This document shows positions 25,387 to 33,887 of a DNA stretch of 64,000 nt, piece after piece. Numbering within the stretch: position 1 is the first letter of the stretch; each line of letters begins with the position of its first letter. The DNA comes from Photobacterium gaetbulicola Gung47. GTDB lineage: Bacteria; Pseudomonadota; Gammaproteobacteria; Enterobacterales; Vibrionaceae. The stretch lies in NCBI GenBank assembly GCA_000940995.1, contig CP005974.1, forward strand, positions 1,922,001 through 1,986,000. Direction: 5' to 3'. Position numbers and translations under genes: made by a program. The notes below the pieces were generated by a model, which saw nothing but the letters and a program-made list of their open reading frames with translations, did not search any database and was not told the origin of the DNA.

Positions 25387-27588
25387 ATGCACAGAATTCC
25401 AGTTTCTCAGCGCACAACACTATCGCTGCTTATTGCTTCTTGCCTGATGACGCCAATGGCCGCCAATGCGGCGGACTGCCCCGAAAATACTGTTTGTGAA
25501 ACCGTGGTCAAAACCGACGGTGACACCAGCTATAGCGGCGGAGACATTTTGGTCGCTGACGGCAATGGCCTTGAATACCAGGGCGGTGGGGCGGCGTTTT
25601 CAAATTTGTACCTAAAGAGCAACATTCGGGTATCCGGGGAAGGGGCTAATGGCATCTATGTCGATGGCGATGCGGTGTTTACCGGGAACCTCAATATCGA
25701 AGGTAGCCAGGTAGTCAGCGAAAACGGCACCGGGATCAAAATTGATGGAGATTTCGAACAGGGCACACCGACCAACCCTAACCGGGGTATTTATATCAAG
25801 GATGGCGGCTTGGTCAGTGGCAGCGAGAATGCGATCGACTTTAGTGCCAGCTCTAGCTCTGCGCGTATCGATGTCAACGGTACGATTGAGGGCAACATCA
25901 AAGGTAACGGGGTTGAGGGCAACAAGATCAACTTCGGCTACCAAGGCGGTGCGGGGAAAGATGCTACCTTTGATGGCCATAGCATCACCGGGGTCGATAA
26001 AATCGAAAACTACGGCAATCTGACCATTATTGGCCAAGACCAGACCGTGGTTTGGGATGCGGACTATACCAATAAAGCGGATGCATCGATGGAATTCAAG
26101 GTCGGTGACAACAGCGATCTGAATAACCCGATCTTGCTGGTGACCGGGTCGACGACGTTCAATGAAAACAGCACGGTGACCTTTTCGTATACCGGCAGCA
26201 ACGTCAACGACTTGCTGGGCAAAGACGTGGTGCTGTTGGAATCGGAAGGCGGGATAAATGGCGGTGACAATGTCAGCGTTGAAGCCGGCGAGGGCTTTGG
26301 GACGGCGGAATCCTTTGATACGTCGCCATTGCTGACTGTGGATGACTCATGGCTAGAGCAAACACCCCCTGATGTTAATGGCGGGGTGAGCGGTGATCAG
26401 CTGATCGCCCGCTATGCCGTTAACTACCAGGGCGGCGATGAGTTTGTGGGGCAGGCTGCCGCAGGGGGAGCCAATGCCGGAGAAGTTGTGGTTGCCGATT
26501 ACATGGTCAACTATGCCCTTGATCAGCATAATAAAACAGGCTCGGATGAATCTGGCGAACTGCTTGCGTTACTGGCCTCTTCAGGCACGGATGACGCGGC
26601 GACAGCCCGCCTGGCCGACGAATTGACCCCGGATGCCGAAGGCAGTGAAGTCCGGGCCGCGATGCTGGTGGTGGATAAGATGCGCAGCCAGGTCGATGAC
26701 CGTACCAACGTGTTGCGTAACGAAAGCCACCTGGGCAAAGCCCATGATGGCTGGAATGCCTGGACAAGCTTGATCGTTGGCTATGGTAGCCAAAGTAGCG
26801 GCGATATCCACGGGTATGATCTCAATACCTACGGCATTAACATCGGGATTGATCGGGTCTTCGACAGCGAAAAGCTGTTCGGCGTTTCCATTGCCTATGC
26901 ACGCTCCAACTCGGATATCAAAGATACCGGCAACAGCAAAGACATCGATAGCCTGCAGGGAATGATCTACACCGGATGGTTCAACGAGCGCTACTTTATC
27001 GATGGCAATGTCAATATCGGGACGAACACCATCAACAGCACTCGCTCGATTGGCACCTCAACCGGCTATGAGGGTAATACTCAGGCCAAGGCTGAGTACG
27101 ATGCCAACCAAGTCGGTTACCAAGTGATGGCGGGGATGAAGTTCGACCTCGATGTGGTGAAAGTTGAACCGCGGGTTGCCTACAACTACCAATGGCTGCG
27201 TGTTGAGGACTACAACGAAACCGGATCGCCGGCCAGCCTCAAGTACGACCGCACTTCTTACTCGGTCAAGCAATTGGGTGCAGGTGTGACTGCATTTAAC
27301 ACTTATGACATGGCATACGGCCAGTTCACTCCGCTGTTTTCGCTGATGGCGTACTTCGACATGGATGACGATGAGCGGATCCGCGAAAGTGCAGCATTGA
27401 CCATGGACACCTCGACTGACCGCTTCGTGATTTATGGCGATGCTGTCGGCGGTGACATTATCGAAGCGAAATTCAATGCCAACCTCAACATGGGCAACGG
27501 CCTGAGTGCGTCAACTGGCTTAACGTACTACCAGCGTGATGACTATAAAGAAGGCTTCCTGGGCCTGGCTGTTTCTAAACGTTTCTAA
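25387..27588 (+). CDS. Autotransporter with short beta-helical passenger
   Basis: 733 residues. Signal peptide MHRIPVSQRTTLSLLIASCL...ANAA; a passenger of about 420 residues rich in Gly, Asn, Asp and Ser with repeated short beta-strand units (GIYVDGDAVFTGNLNIEG and similar), as expected for a right-handed beta-helix; then a ~280-residue type V autotransporter barrel beginning near HDGWNAWTSLIVGYGS and ending LAVSKRF. No protease or lyase motif is evident in the passenger. It lies between a KdgM-type porin and a PL8 lyase in one direction, so it may bind or display glycosaminoglycan-degrading machinery on the surface. Confidence 0.82.
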   Translation: MHRIPVSQRTTLSLLIASCLMTPMAANAADCPENTVCETVVKTDGDTSYSGGDILVADGNGLEYQGGGAAFSNLYLKSNIRVSGEGANGIYVDGDAVFTGNLNIEGSQVVSENGTGIKIDGDFEQGTPTNPNRGIYIKDGGLVSGSENAIDFSASSSSARIDVNGTIEGNIKGNGVEGNKINFGYQGGAGKDATFDGHSITGVDKIENYGNLTIIGQDQTVVWDADYTNKADASMEFKVGDNSDLNNPILLVTGSTTFNENSTVTFSYTGSNVNDLLGKDVVLLESEGGINGGDNVSVEAGEGFGTAESFDTSPLLTVDDSWLEQTPPDVNGGVSGDQLIARYAVNYQGGDEFVGQAAAGGANAGEVVVADYMVNYALDQHNKTGSDESGELLALLASSGTDDAATARLADELTPDAEGSEVRAAMLVVDKMRSQVDDRTNVLRNESHLGKAHDGWNAWTSLIVGYGSQSSGDIHGYDLNTYGINIGIDRVFDSEKLFGVSIAYARSNSDIKDTGNSKDIDSLQGMIYTGWFNERYFIDGNVNIGTNTINSTRSIGTSTGYEGNTQAKAEYDANQVGYQVMAGMKFDLDVVKVEPRVAYNYQWLRVEDYNETGSPASLKYDRTSYSVKQLGAGVTAFNTYDMAYGQFTPLFSLMAYFDMDDDERIRESAALTMDTSTDRFVIYGDAVGGDIIEAKFNANLNMGNGLSASTGLTYYQRDDYKEGFLGLAVSKRF

Positions 27589-27599
27589 GTGCTAAGACG

Positions 27600-27617
27600 A
27601 CGGGCGGCAACGCCCGT
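27600..27617 (+). repeat. Intercistronic hairpin before the lyase lipoprotein gene
   Basis: ACGGGC (27600-27605) and GCCCGT (27612-27617) form a short GC-rich stem with no T-tract, likely an mRNA-stability element. Confidence 0.4.
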
Positions 27618-27645
27618 ACCTGCCAATAAAGTTAAAGGTTAAGCA

Positions 27646-30600
27646 ATGAATTCTCTACATAAATTCAGCAGGTTGCCACTGCTTATTTCGGCGGTGCTTG
27701 GTATGTCTGCATGTTCCGGGTTATCTGTTACCCAACCAACAGAACAGGCCGCACCGCCACCGGTGATGCAGTCACAGATCTTGGCGATGACCGGGGAGAC
27801 GGTACCGGACTACGCCGAAGCCGGCCAGGGCTCGAGCCTGTCGCTGAGCAAGGCGCGATATGTGCTAGGCGAGCAGTCGCTGCAGTGGGACTGGACCGCC
27901 AATAGCACCTTGGTTTTCCGCCAGCCGATTTCGCTGGTGACCGACATGGAGGCACGCCGGACATGGGGGCGTGCCGCAACCCAGGTGCTGTCATTTTGGG
28001 TGTACAATGAAGTACCGGTAGATGATTACATGATTGTCGATTTGGGCCGGGGACTCAGTGCCGCGTCTAACGCGGATGCGGGCTTCAAAGTGTACATGAA
28101 CTTCACCGGCTGGCGTACCGTCGGCGTGTCACTGCAAAACGATATTCAAGGCCGCGAAGTAGAAGGGCTGGGGATCACCGACAACGGTTCCGGTGAAGGC
28201 CGCGGGATGAACAGCATGCCCGGTGGCCCGCGCAGCGACATGGATAGCATCCGCTTCACCGCGCCGGGGAAAGCCAAACAAGGGACATTCTATATCGATC
28301 GGGTCATGCTGTCGGTAGACGATGCCCGTTACCAATGGTCGGACGATCAGGTAACCACCCGTTATGATATTCCTGAGATTGATTTCGGGTTGCTGGCCCA
28401 GCTCCCTGTGGCTCAGCAGCACGAAATTGCCGCTGCCGAGTCTATCCGTGAGTCATTGATTGATGTCTTTATCGGGGCCGAGCGCCTCAAAGGGGTCAAG
28501 GCGTTTAATAGCCTGGAGACACTGCGCGAGCAGTATGCCTCGCTGCGGATCAAGCGCGATGAAAACGGGGTGCTGTCCGGGCGCCATATCATTACCGGCA
28601 AGCAAAAAGTGATTTATCAGCCCGAATTCATGAAGGAAGAAGATAAAGCACTGTTTGCTGATTATGTCACCCTGTCAGAATACTCCAATATCCTGTTCAA
28701 CATCGGGCGTTTTTGGCATAAAACCGACGATCCGGCCATCAAGCAGGAGCTGGCCGACATGTATGTGCTGATGACAGAGCATATTCTTGACCAGGGCTTT
28801 GTCGATGGCAGTAGTCTGGTGACTACTCACCACTGGGGCTATAGCTCGCGCTGGTGGTATATCTCTGCCATGCTGATGTCTGAGGTTCTGACCGAAGCCG
28901 AGCTGCGCCAGCCGATATTCGATGCCTTACTGTGGTATTCACGTGAGTTCAAGGCCAACTTCGATATGGTCGCGGGACCGGAAAGTTCGGATCTGGATTA
29001 CTTCAATACGCTTTCTCGTCAGCATTTGGCGCTGCTTATGCTCGAACCGGATCAGGACCGCCGCATCGCACTGCTGAAGAAGTTCGGTAACTACATCAAT
29101 ATCGCCCTGTCACAAACGCCGCCGGGAGGCTACGACGGTTTGCGCCCTGACGGAACTGCATGGCGCCATGAGGGGAACTATCCGGGGTATTCATTCCCGG
29201 CATTCAACAATGCCGCGCAGCTGGTGTATATGTTGCAGGGCACGCCGTTTAGCGTGAGCAGCGAAGGGCGTGCCGCCCTTAAGAAAGCGATGTTGTCGGC
29301 ATGGATCTACAGTAACCCGGAAGTTGGCCTCGGCCTGTCTGGCCGCCATCCGTTTAACCCGCCTGCGGTGACCCACCTTGATGAGTCCTACCGTTGGCTC
29401 GCCCTGACCGGCAACCCGGAGACCGGCGAGAAAGTCGATAAGGCCCTGGCAGCGGCTTACTTGCAGATCACGGGGAAAACCGAGGCCGAATCGGTTGCCT
29501 TGTTCGGTGAAGCGATCACCCCGGCGGCATTGCCGCAAGGTTACTGGGCCTTTAACGGCGGGGCATTTGGTATTCACCGCTACCGGGACAACATGGTGAC
29601 GATGAAAGCCTACAACAGCAATGTTTGGTCATCGGAAATCTATTACCGCGACAACCGATATGGTCGCTACCAAAGCCACGGTGCCGTCCAAGTTGTGCCA
29701 TTTGGCAAGCAGGCAGAGATAGGTTTTAGCCAGGACGGCTGGGACTGGAATCGCAATCCGGGTACCACAACCCTCCACCTGCCGCTGGAGCAGCTTGACA
29801 GCCCGAATTCACATACGCTGATGCTGCGCGGCGACCAGCCGTTCAGCGGGGCTTCCTCGCTAGATGGACAGTTCGGGATGTTTGCCTTTAAGTTCAAAGC
29901 ACCGTCAATGCCTAAGTTTGACAGTAGCTTTACCGCGAGGAAATCGACCTTCTCCGTCGCTGACAGGGTAGTGATGCTGGGCAGCGATATCAGCAACTCG
30001 AGTAAGGGCAACGCGACGGAAACCACGCTGTTCCAGCACGGCATCACCCCGCAGGCTGATGAGATCTGGGTCAATGGCGAGCAGGTGCGCGACATGCCAT
30101 ACCAGACACAGCTTGGCCAAGGTGATTGGTTGATGGACGGTCACGGCAACGGGTATTTGATCACCAGTGATGTCACGGTAGAAGTCAGGCGCCAGCACCA
30201 GCAGTCGGCCAATGATAAAACCCGCCGACCAACAGAAGGCAACTTCTCTGTCGCGTGGATCAACCATGGCAACGCCCCGTCGGATGCGGGTTATGAGTAT
30301 CTGTTAGTGCTCGATGCCACCGCGGAGAAAATGATCACTTTGGCTGAAGCCTACAAGGGGTCAGGTGAGAAGCCTTACGAGGTCTTGCGCGAGGATAGCA
30401 GAGTGCATGTGGTACGGGACAAGCAAACGGGTGTGACAGCCTATGCTGCTTTCGACAGTGTCAGCCTAGACAGCGGCGTGGTGACCCAGGTGGCTCAGCC
30501 TGCCATTGTCATGACCCGCCAATTGGCCGATGGCCAGTTGATGGTCTCGGGGGTTACGCCGGATCTTAACATGACCCGTTATACGGAAGCGAAACCAACC

Positions 30601-30747
30601 TCTGTCAGTGTCACCCTGGCCGGCAGGTGGCAGCCAGTGACGGCGAACGATAAGGTCAAGGTGAAAACTGACTCGTCGACGACCACCCTGACCTTCGAGA
30701 TTTACTTCGGCATGGTGCAGGAGCTGACACTGGCGCCGGTGTCCTAA
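27646..30747 (+). CDS. PL8 chondroitinase ABC-type lyase, lipoprotein
   Basis: 1033 residues and the closest relative in the window of Proteus chondroitin-sulfate ABC endolyase. The N-terminus is a lipoprotein signal with MSAC at the cleavage site (Cys23) and a Pro/Gln-rich tether. Then follow the jelly-roll domain (VLSFWVYNE, MNFTGWRTVGVSLQND), helical toroid with TTHHWGYSSRWWY (His395/396, Tyr405), LDYFNTLSRQHL (Arg458), AWRHEGNYPGY (Glu509), YSNPEVGL (Glu559), and the beta-sandwich domains (DNRYGRYQSHG, GWDWNRNPGTTTLHLP, ETTLFQHGITPQ). All residues expected for catalysis appear kept. It should cut chondroitin/dermatan sulfate and perhaps hyaluronan to unsaturated disaccharides while tethered to the outer membrane. 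It is the last gene before a strong terminator. Confidence 0.95.
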   Translation: MNSLHKFSRLPLLISAVLGMSACSGLSVTQPTEQAAPPPVMQSQILAMTGETVPDYAEAGQGSSLSLSKARYVLGEQSLQWDWTANSTLVFRQPISLVTDMEARRTWGRAATQVLSFWVYNEVPVDDYMIVDLGRGLSAASNADAGFKVYMNFTGWRTVGVSLQNDIQGREVEGLGITDNGSGEGRGMNSMPGGPRSDMDSIRFTAPGKAKQGTFYIDRVMLSVDDARYQWSDDQVTTRYDIPEIDFGLLAQLPVAQQHEIAAAESIRESLIDVFIGAERLKGVKAFNSLETLREQYASLRIKRDENGVLSGRHIITGKQKVIYQPEFMKEEDKALFADYVTLSEYSNILFNIGRFWHKTDDPAIKQELADMYVLMTEHILDQGFVDGSSLVTTHHWGYSSRWWYISAMLMSEVLTEAELRQPIFDALLWYSREFKANFDMVAGPESSDLDYFNTLSRQHLALLMLEPDQDRRIALLKKFGNYINIALSQTPPGGYDGLRPDGTAWRHEGNYPGYSFPAFNNAAQLVYMLQGTPFSVSSEGRAALKKAMLSAWIYSNPEVGLGLSGRHPFNPPAVTHLDESYRWLALTGNPETGEKVDKALAAAYLQITGKTEAESVALFGEAITPAALPQGYWAFNGGAFGIHRYRDNMVTMKAYNSNVWSSEIYYRDNRYGRYQSHGAVQVVPFGKQAEIGFSQDGWDWNRNPGTTTLHLPLEQLDSPNSHTLMLRGDQPFSGASSLDGQFGMFAFKFKAPSMPKFDSSFTARKSTFSVADRVVMLGSDISNSSKGNATETTLFQHGITPQADEIWVNGEQVRDMPYQTQLGQGDWLMDGHGNGYLITSDVTVEVRRQHQQSANDKTRRPTEGNFSVAWINHGNAPSDAGYEYLLVLDATAEKMITLAEAYKGSGEKPYEVLREDSRVHVVRDKQTGVTAYAAFDSVSLDSGVVTQVAQPAIVMTRQLADGQLMVSGVTPDLNMTRYTEAKPTSVSVTLAGRWQPVTANDKVKVKTDSSTTTLTFEIYFGMVQELTLAPVS

Positions 30748-30766
30748 TCAATCTCCTCATATCAGG

Positions 30767-30797
30767 AGCCGGGCATATATTGCCCGGCTTATTTTTT
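30767..30797 (+). terminator. Rho-independent terminator after the PL8 lipoprotein gene
   Basis: AGCCGGGCA (30767-30775) pairs with TGCCCGGCT (30781-30789), followed by TATTTTTT. Confidence 0.9.
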
Positions 30798-30943
30798 GTG
30801 TCTTTTCAGTTTTGCCCTGAAAACTTTCCTTTTGTTTCATTTTGTGATCAAAAACGTTTTTCATTTCCGTTTTTTGGCGTATATTTTCTTTCGTTTACTT
30901 TCTTTTTGTTTTTATGTCCTTTCAAAGATGCGGGGCTTTTGCA
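30798..30943 (+). promoter_or_regulatory. CTTTC array before the anSME-sulfatase unit
   Basis: Between the terminator and the radical SAM gene, CTTTC words occur near 30824, 30888 (CTTTCGTTTACTTTC, two in tandem 10 bases apart) and 30919 (CTTTCAAAG). The same tandem spacing is seen in the other arrays, pointing to AgaR control. TGTGATCA near 30843 may be a CRP half-site. Confidence 0.6.
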
Positions 30944-32203
30944 ATGACTACCTTTCGTTCTAATCATGCTCGTTTTCATATGATGGCCAAGCCAGCCAGC
31001 TATCGTTGCAACCTTAAGTGCGACTATTGCTTCTATTTGGAAAAAGAGCAGATGATGCAGCCCGGCGAGACAGCAAAGCAGGCGGCTGCGGACCAAATGT
31101 CAGATGCGATGCTAAAGCGCTATGTACGCGATTATATCCGCTCGCAAGATAGCGACATGGTTGACTTTGCCTGGCAGGGCGGGGAGCCGACGCTGGCTGG
31201 CTTGGACTTTTACCGCAATGCAGTCAAATACCAAAAGCAGTATGCGGAAGGGAAAACAATCACCAACAGTTTCCAAACCAATGCCGTTGCCATTAACCGG
31301 CAATGGGCGCAGTTCTTTGCCGAGCATAATTTTTTGATCGGGGTGTCGGTCGACGGGGCGGCGGAGGTACATGATAAATACCGCATTTCGGTTAACGGCA
31401 AACCTACTTTCGAACGGGTCAAGCACGCCATCGAACTGCTAAAAGAGTATCAGGTTCAATTCAATACTCTGACCGTAATTAATGATCAGAACTGGAACAA
31501 GGGCAAAGAGACGTATCATGCCCTCAAGGCGCTGGGCTCGGAGCATCTGCAGTTCATTCCTATTGTCGAAATCGAGCCGCATTGCCAGCAGAGTACAACA
31601 GGTCATTATTCTCCCGCAGCCGATGCCACACTGACGCCATTTTCGGTGCCCGCCAATGGCTATGGCCGGTTTATGACCGATGTCTTCAATGAATGGGTTG
31701 CCCGGGATGTTGGCCAGATCTACGTTCGTATGTTTGACAGTATTCTGGCAACGTGGATGGGCTATCCGGCCTCGGTCTGCGTGCAGTCTAAAAATTGTGG
31801 CCAGGCGATGGTGATAGAGGCCAATGGTGATGTCTATTCGTGCGATCACTATGTTTATCCGGCCAATAAACTCGGCAATATCAGCCAAACCAATATCGCC
31901 AAGCTGGCCCAGAGCAAGCAGCAGCTGCGTTTTGGCCAGGCAAAGTCCACTCGGCTGACTGAGCAGTGCAAGCAGTGCTCGGTTCAGGCCCTTTGCTATG
32001 GCGGCTGTCCGAAGCATCGCATCGTGTCGCTGCCGGGGGAGAAGCATCGCCAAAACTATCTCTGCCAATCCTATCAACAGATATTCAAGCATACCGCACC
32101 GGCCATGCACCACATGGTGCAGGCCATCCAGCGCGGTGGCATTGCAGCGGATGTCATGCCTGCGATGTCGACGATATACAACAACGACAAAACACAACTT
32201 TAA
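30944..32203 (+). CDS. Anaerobic sulfatase-maturating enzyme (radical SAM/SPASM)
   Basis: 419 residues. CNLKCDYCFY near residue 22 is the CxxxCxxC motif holding the [4Fe-4S] cluster that cleaves S-adenosylmethionine; WQGGEPTLAG and the C-terminal cysteine-rich part (CVQSKNCGQ, GDVYSCDHYVYP, CKQCSVQALCYGGCPKHR) form the SPASM domain with auxiliary clusters. These enzymes oxidise the active-site Cys of sulfatases to formylglycine in the cytoplasm before export. The start at 30944 follows GGGG at about 8 bases; an ATG at 30914 has no ribosome site and lies in the operator array. It stands 23 bases before a Cys-type sulfatase gene, its natural client. Confidence 0.93.
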   Translation: MTTFRSNHARFHMMAKPASYRCNLKCDYCFYLEKEQMMQPGETAKQAAADQMSDAMLKRYVRDYIRSQDSDMVDFAWQGGEPTLAGLDFYRNAVKYQKQYAEGKTITNSFQTNAVAINRQWAQFFAEHNFLIGVSVDGAAEVHDKYRISVNGKPTFERVKHAIELLKEYQVQFNTLTVINDQNWNKGKETYHALKALGSEHLQFIPIVEIEPHCQQSTTGHYSPAADATLTPFSVPANGYGRFMTDVFNEWVARDVGQIYVRMFDSILATWMGYPASVCVQSKNCGQAMVIEANGDVYSCDHYVYPANKLGNISQTNIAKLAQSKQQLRFGQAKSTRLTEQCKQCSVQALCYGGCPKHRIVSLPGEKHRQNYLCQSYQQIFKHTAPAMHHMVQAIQRGGIAADVMPAMSTIYNNDKTQL

Positions 32204-32226
32204 ACAAGTTAATCAAGGAGTGAACA

Positions 32227-33831
32227 ATGACACTGTCCTCGAAAAAGAAGACGGTATTGGCCGGACTGGTAGCGGCTGCATGTGCAGCAAGCCCGGTAGT
32301 GTCGATGGCTAGCGAGCAGGTAAAACCGAACGTCTTACTGATTGTGATGGATGACTTGGGTACCGCTCAGCTGGATTTCGCCCTGGACAATATTGATAAG
32401 CAGGCATTGGCGGAGCGCCCGTCGCCCGAGCGCTATGAAGGGGATTTCGACAAACTCTATGACGCAGCCAAGCGCTCGATGCCGAATATAACCCAGCTGG
32501 CCAATGAAGGGGTGCGTATGACCAATGCATACGTAGCGACTCCGGTATGCGGCCCGTCACGAGCCGGGATGATGACTGGGCGGTTCCCGCACAGTTTCGG
32601 TATCTACAGCAACGATGATGCACATTCTGGGATCCCGCTCGATATCACGTTGCTCCCTGCACTGATGAATGAAAACGGTTATGCCACCGCGAATATCGGC
32701 AAGTATCACAATGCCAAGGTCAGAAAAGAGTTTATTGACGAAAGCATCCAGACACGGGATTACCATGACAACCAGATCTCGATTCCGGAGCCGGGCTATG
32801 GGCCGGAGGAGCGGGGGTTTGATTATGCCTATAGCTACTTTGCTTCCGGTGCCGCCTTGTATAATTCACCGGCGATTTTCCGCAATGGCGAAAATGTCCC
32901 CGCGCCGGGTTTCATCACCCATAACCTGACCAACGAGACGCTGCAGTTTATTGAACAGGCCAGCGAGCAGGATAAACCGTTTTTTGTCAACCTGGCCTAT
33001 AGCGTACCGCATATCCCGCTGGAACAGCCGGCTCCGGCTAAGTATATGGATCGCTTTGATACCGGCAATGTCGAAGTCGACAAGTACTATGCCCACGTCA
33101 ATGCTTCGGACGAGGGGATTGGCCAGATCATCGCCAAGCTCAAAGCATTGGGAGAATACGAGAATACGCTGATTTTCTTCCTGTCCGACAACGGGGCGGT
33201 ACATGAGTCACCGATGCCGATGAACGGCATGGACCGGGCATTCAAGGGGCAGCGTTACCGTGGTGGCGTCCATGTTCCGTTTATTGCCCACTGGAAGGGG
33301 GTACTGCCGGAAAATACCCAGAGCGATACCATGATTTCGGCGATGGATATCTTGCCGACGGCCTTGGCAGCTGCAGGCATTGCGATTCCCGAGGAAATGA
33401 GCGTTGACGGCAAGGACATAATGCCGTTGATGAAAGGGGAAAAACAACAACCGCACAAGTATCTATACTGGGCAGGCCCGCGGGCCCTTCACTATGACTC
33501 AAGCAATGTCGACTTTTGGAACCATTACTGGAAGTGGATCAGCTTCGAGGAGCAGGAATTTATCCCGAGCAAGTACATCGAAAAACACTCCAAGGGCGAA
33601 TGGGCAATTAAAGATCAGGAGTGGTCGCTTCACTACTACGATGGCGGCAACGAGGGATTTGAGCTCTATCACTATGCGAACGATCCCGCTGAGTCAATTA
33701 ACTTAGCTGCCAAACACCCGGAGAAAGTTAACGAGCTTAAAGCGGCCTTCTATGACTGGATCAAGTCCAAGCCAGCTCCTCTGGGCTGGGGCCAAGACCG
33801 ATACCAAGTATTGACGGAGTCAGCGAAGTAA
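32227..33831 (+). CDS. Exported Cys-type sulfatase
   Basis: 534 residues with a Sec-type signal peptide (basic start, hydrophobic core, VVSMASE). Type I sulfatase: VLLIVMDDLG (metal Asp42/Asp43), PVCGPSRAG with modified Cys108 in C-x-P-x-R, then GKYHNA, LVSVPH-like NLAYSVPHIPLEQP and FLSDNGA with the second metal pair. Probably removes a sulfate from chondroitin-type fragments; whether 4-O, 6-O or 2-O cannot be told. The activating enzyme is encoded just upstream. It is a different branch from the sulfatase at the start of the window (DD versus DE metal motif and Sec versus twin-arginine-like signal). Confidence 0.92.
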   Translation: MTLSSKKKTVLAGLVAAACAASPVVSMASEQVKPNVLLIVMDDLGTAQLDFALDNIDKQALAERPSPERYEGDFDKLYDAAKRSMPNITQLANEGVRMTNAYVATPVCGPSRAGMMTGRFPHSFGIYSNDDAHSGIPLDITLLPALMNENGYATANIGKYHNAKVRKEFIDESIQTRDYHDNQISIPEPGYGPEERGFDYAYSYFASGAALYNSPAIFRNGENVPAPGFITHNLTNETLQFIEQASEQDKPFFVNLAYSVPHIPLEQPAPAKYMDRFDTGNVEVDKYYAHVNASDEGIGQIIAKLKALGEYENTLIFFLSDNGAVHESPMPMNGMDRAFKGQRYRGGVHVPFIAHWKGVLPENTQSDTMISAMDILPTALAAAGIAIPEEMSVDGKDIMPLMKGEKQQPHKYLYWAGPRALHYDSSNVDFWNHYWKWISFEEQEFIPSKYIEKHSKGEWAIKDQEWSLHYYDGGNEGFELYHYANDPAESINLAAKHPEKVNELKAAFYDWIKSKPAPLGWGQDRYQVLTESAK

Positions 33832-33847
33832 AGCTTGCTGTGATGTT

Positions 33848-33873
33848 AGGGCCTCGTTCGAGGCCCTTTTTCG
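33848..33873 (+). terminator. Rho-independent terminator after the sulfatase gene
   Basis: AGGGCCTC/GAGGCCCT stem with a GTTC loop, followed by TTTTTC. It ends only 15 bases before the DUF2264 start, so that gene depends on read-through or a promoter inside the sulfatase gene. Confidence 0.8.
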
Positions 33874-33887
33874 ATGGATTGTGACCG

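Noticed and set aside
30914..30943. ATG at 30914 as start of the radical SAM protein
   Set aside because: No ribosome site, lies in the operator array, and adds ten residues not typical of the family; 30944 has GGGG at proper spacing.
31439..32197. Minus-strand frame of 252 codons opposite the radical SAM gene
   Set aside because: Antisense shadow; the plus strand encodes clear radical SAM and SPASM cysteine motifs.
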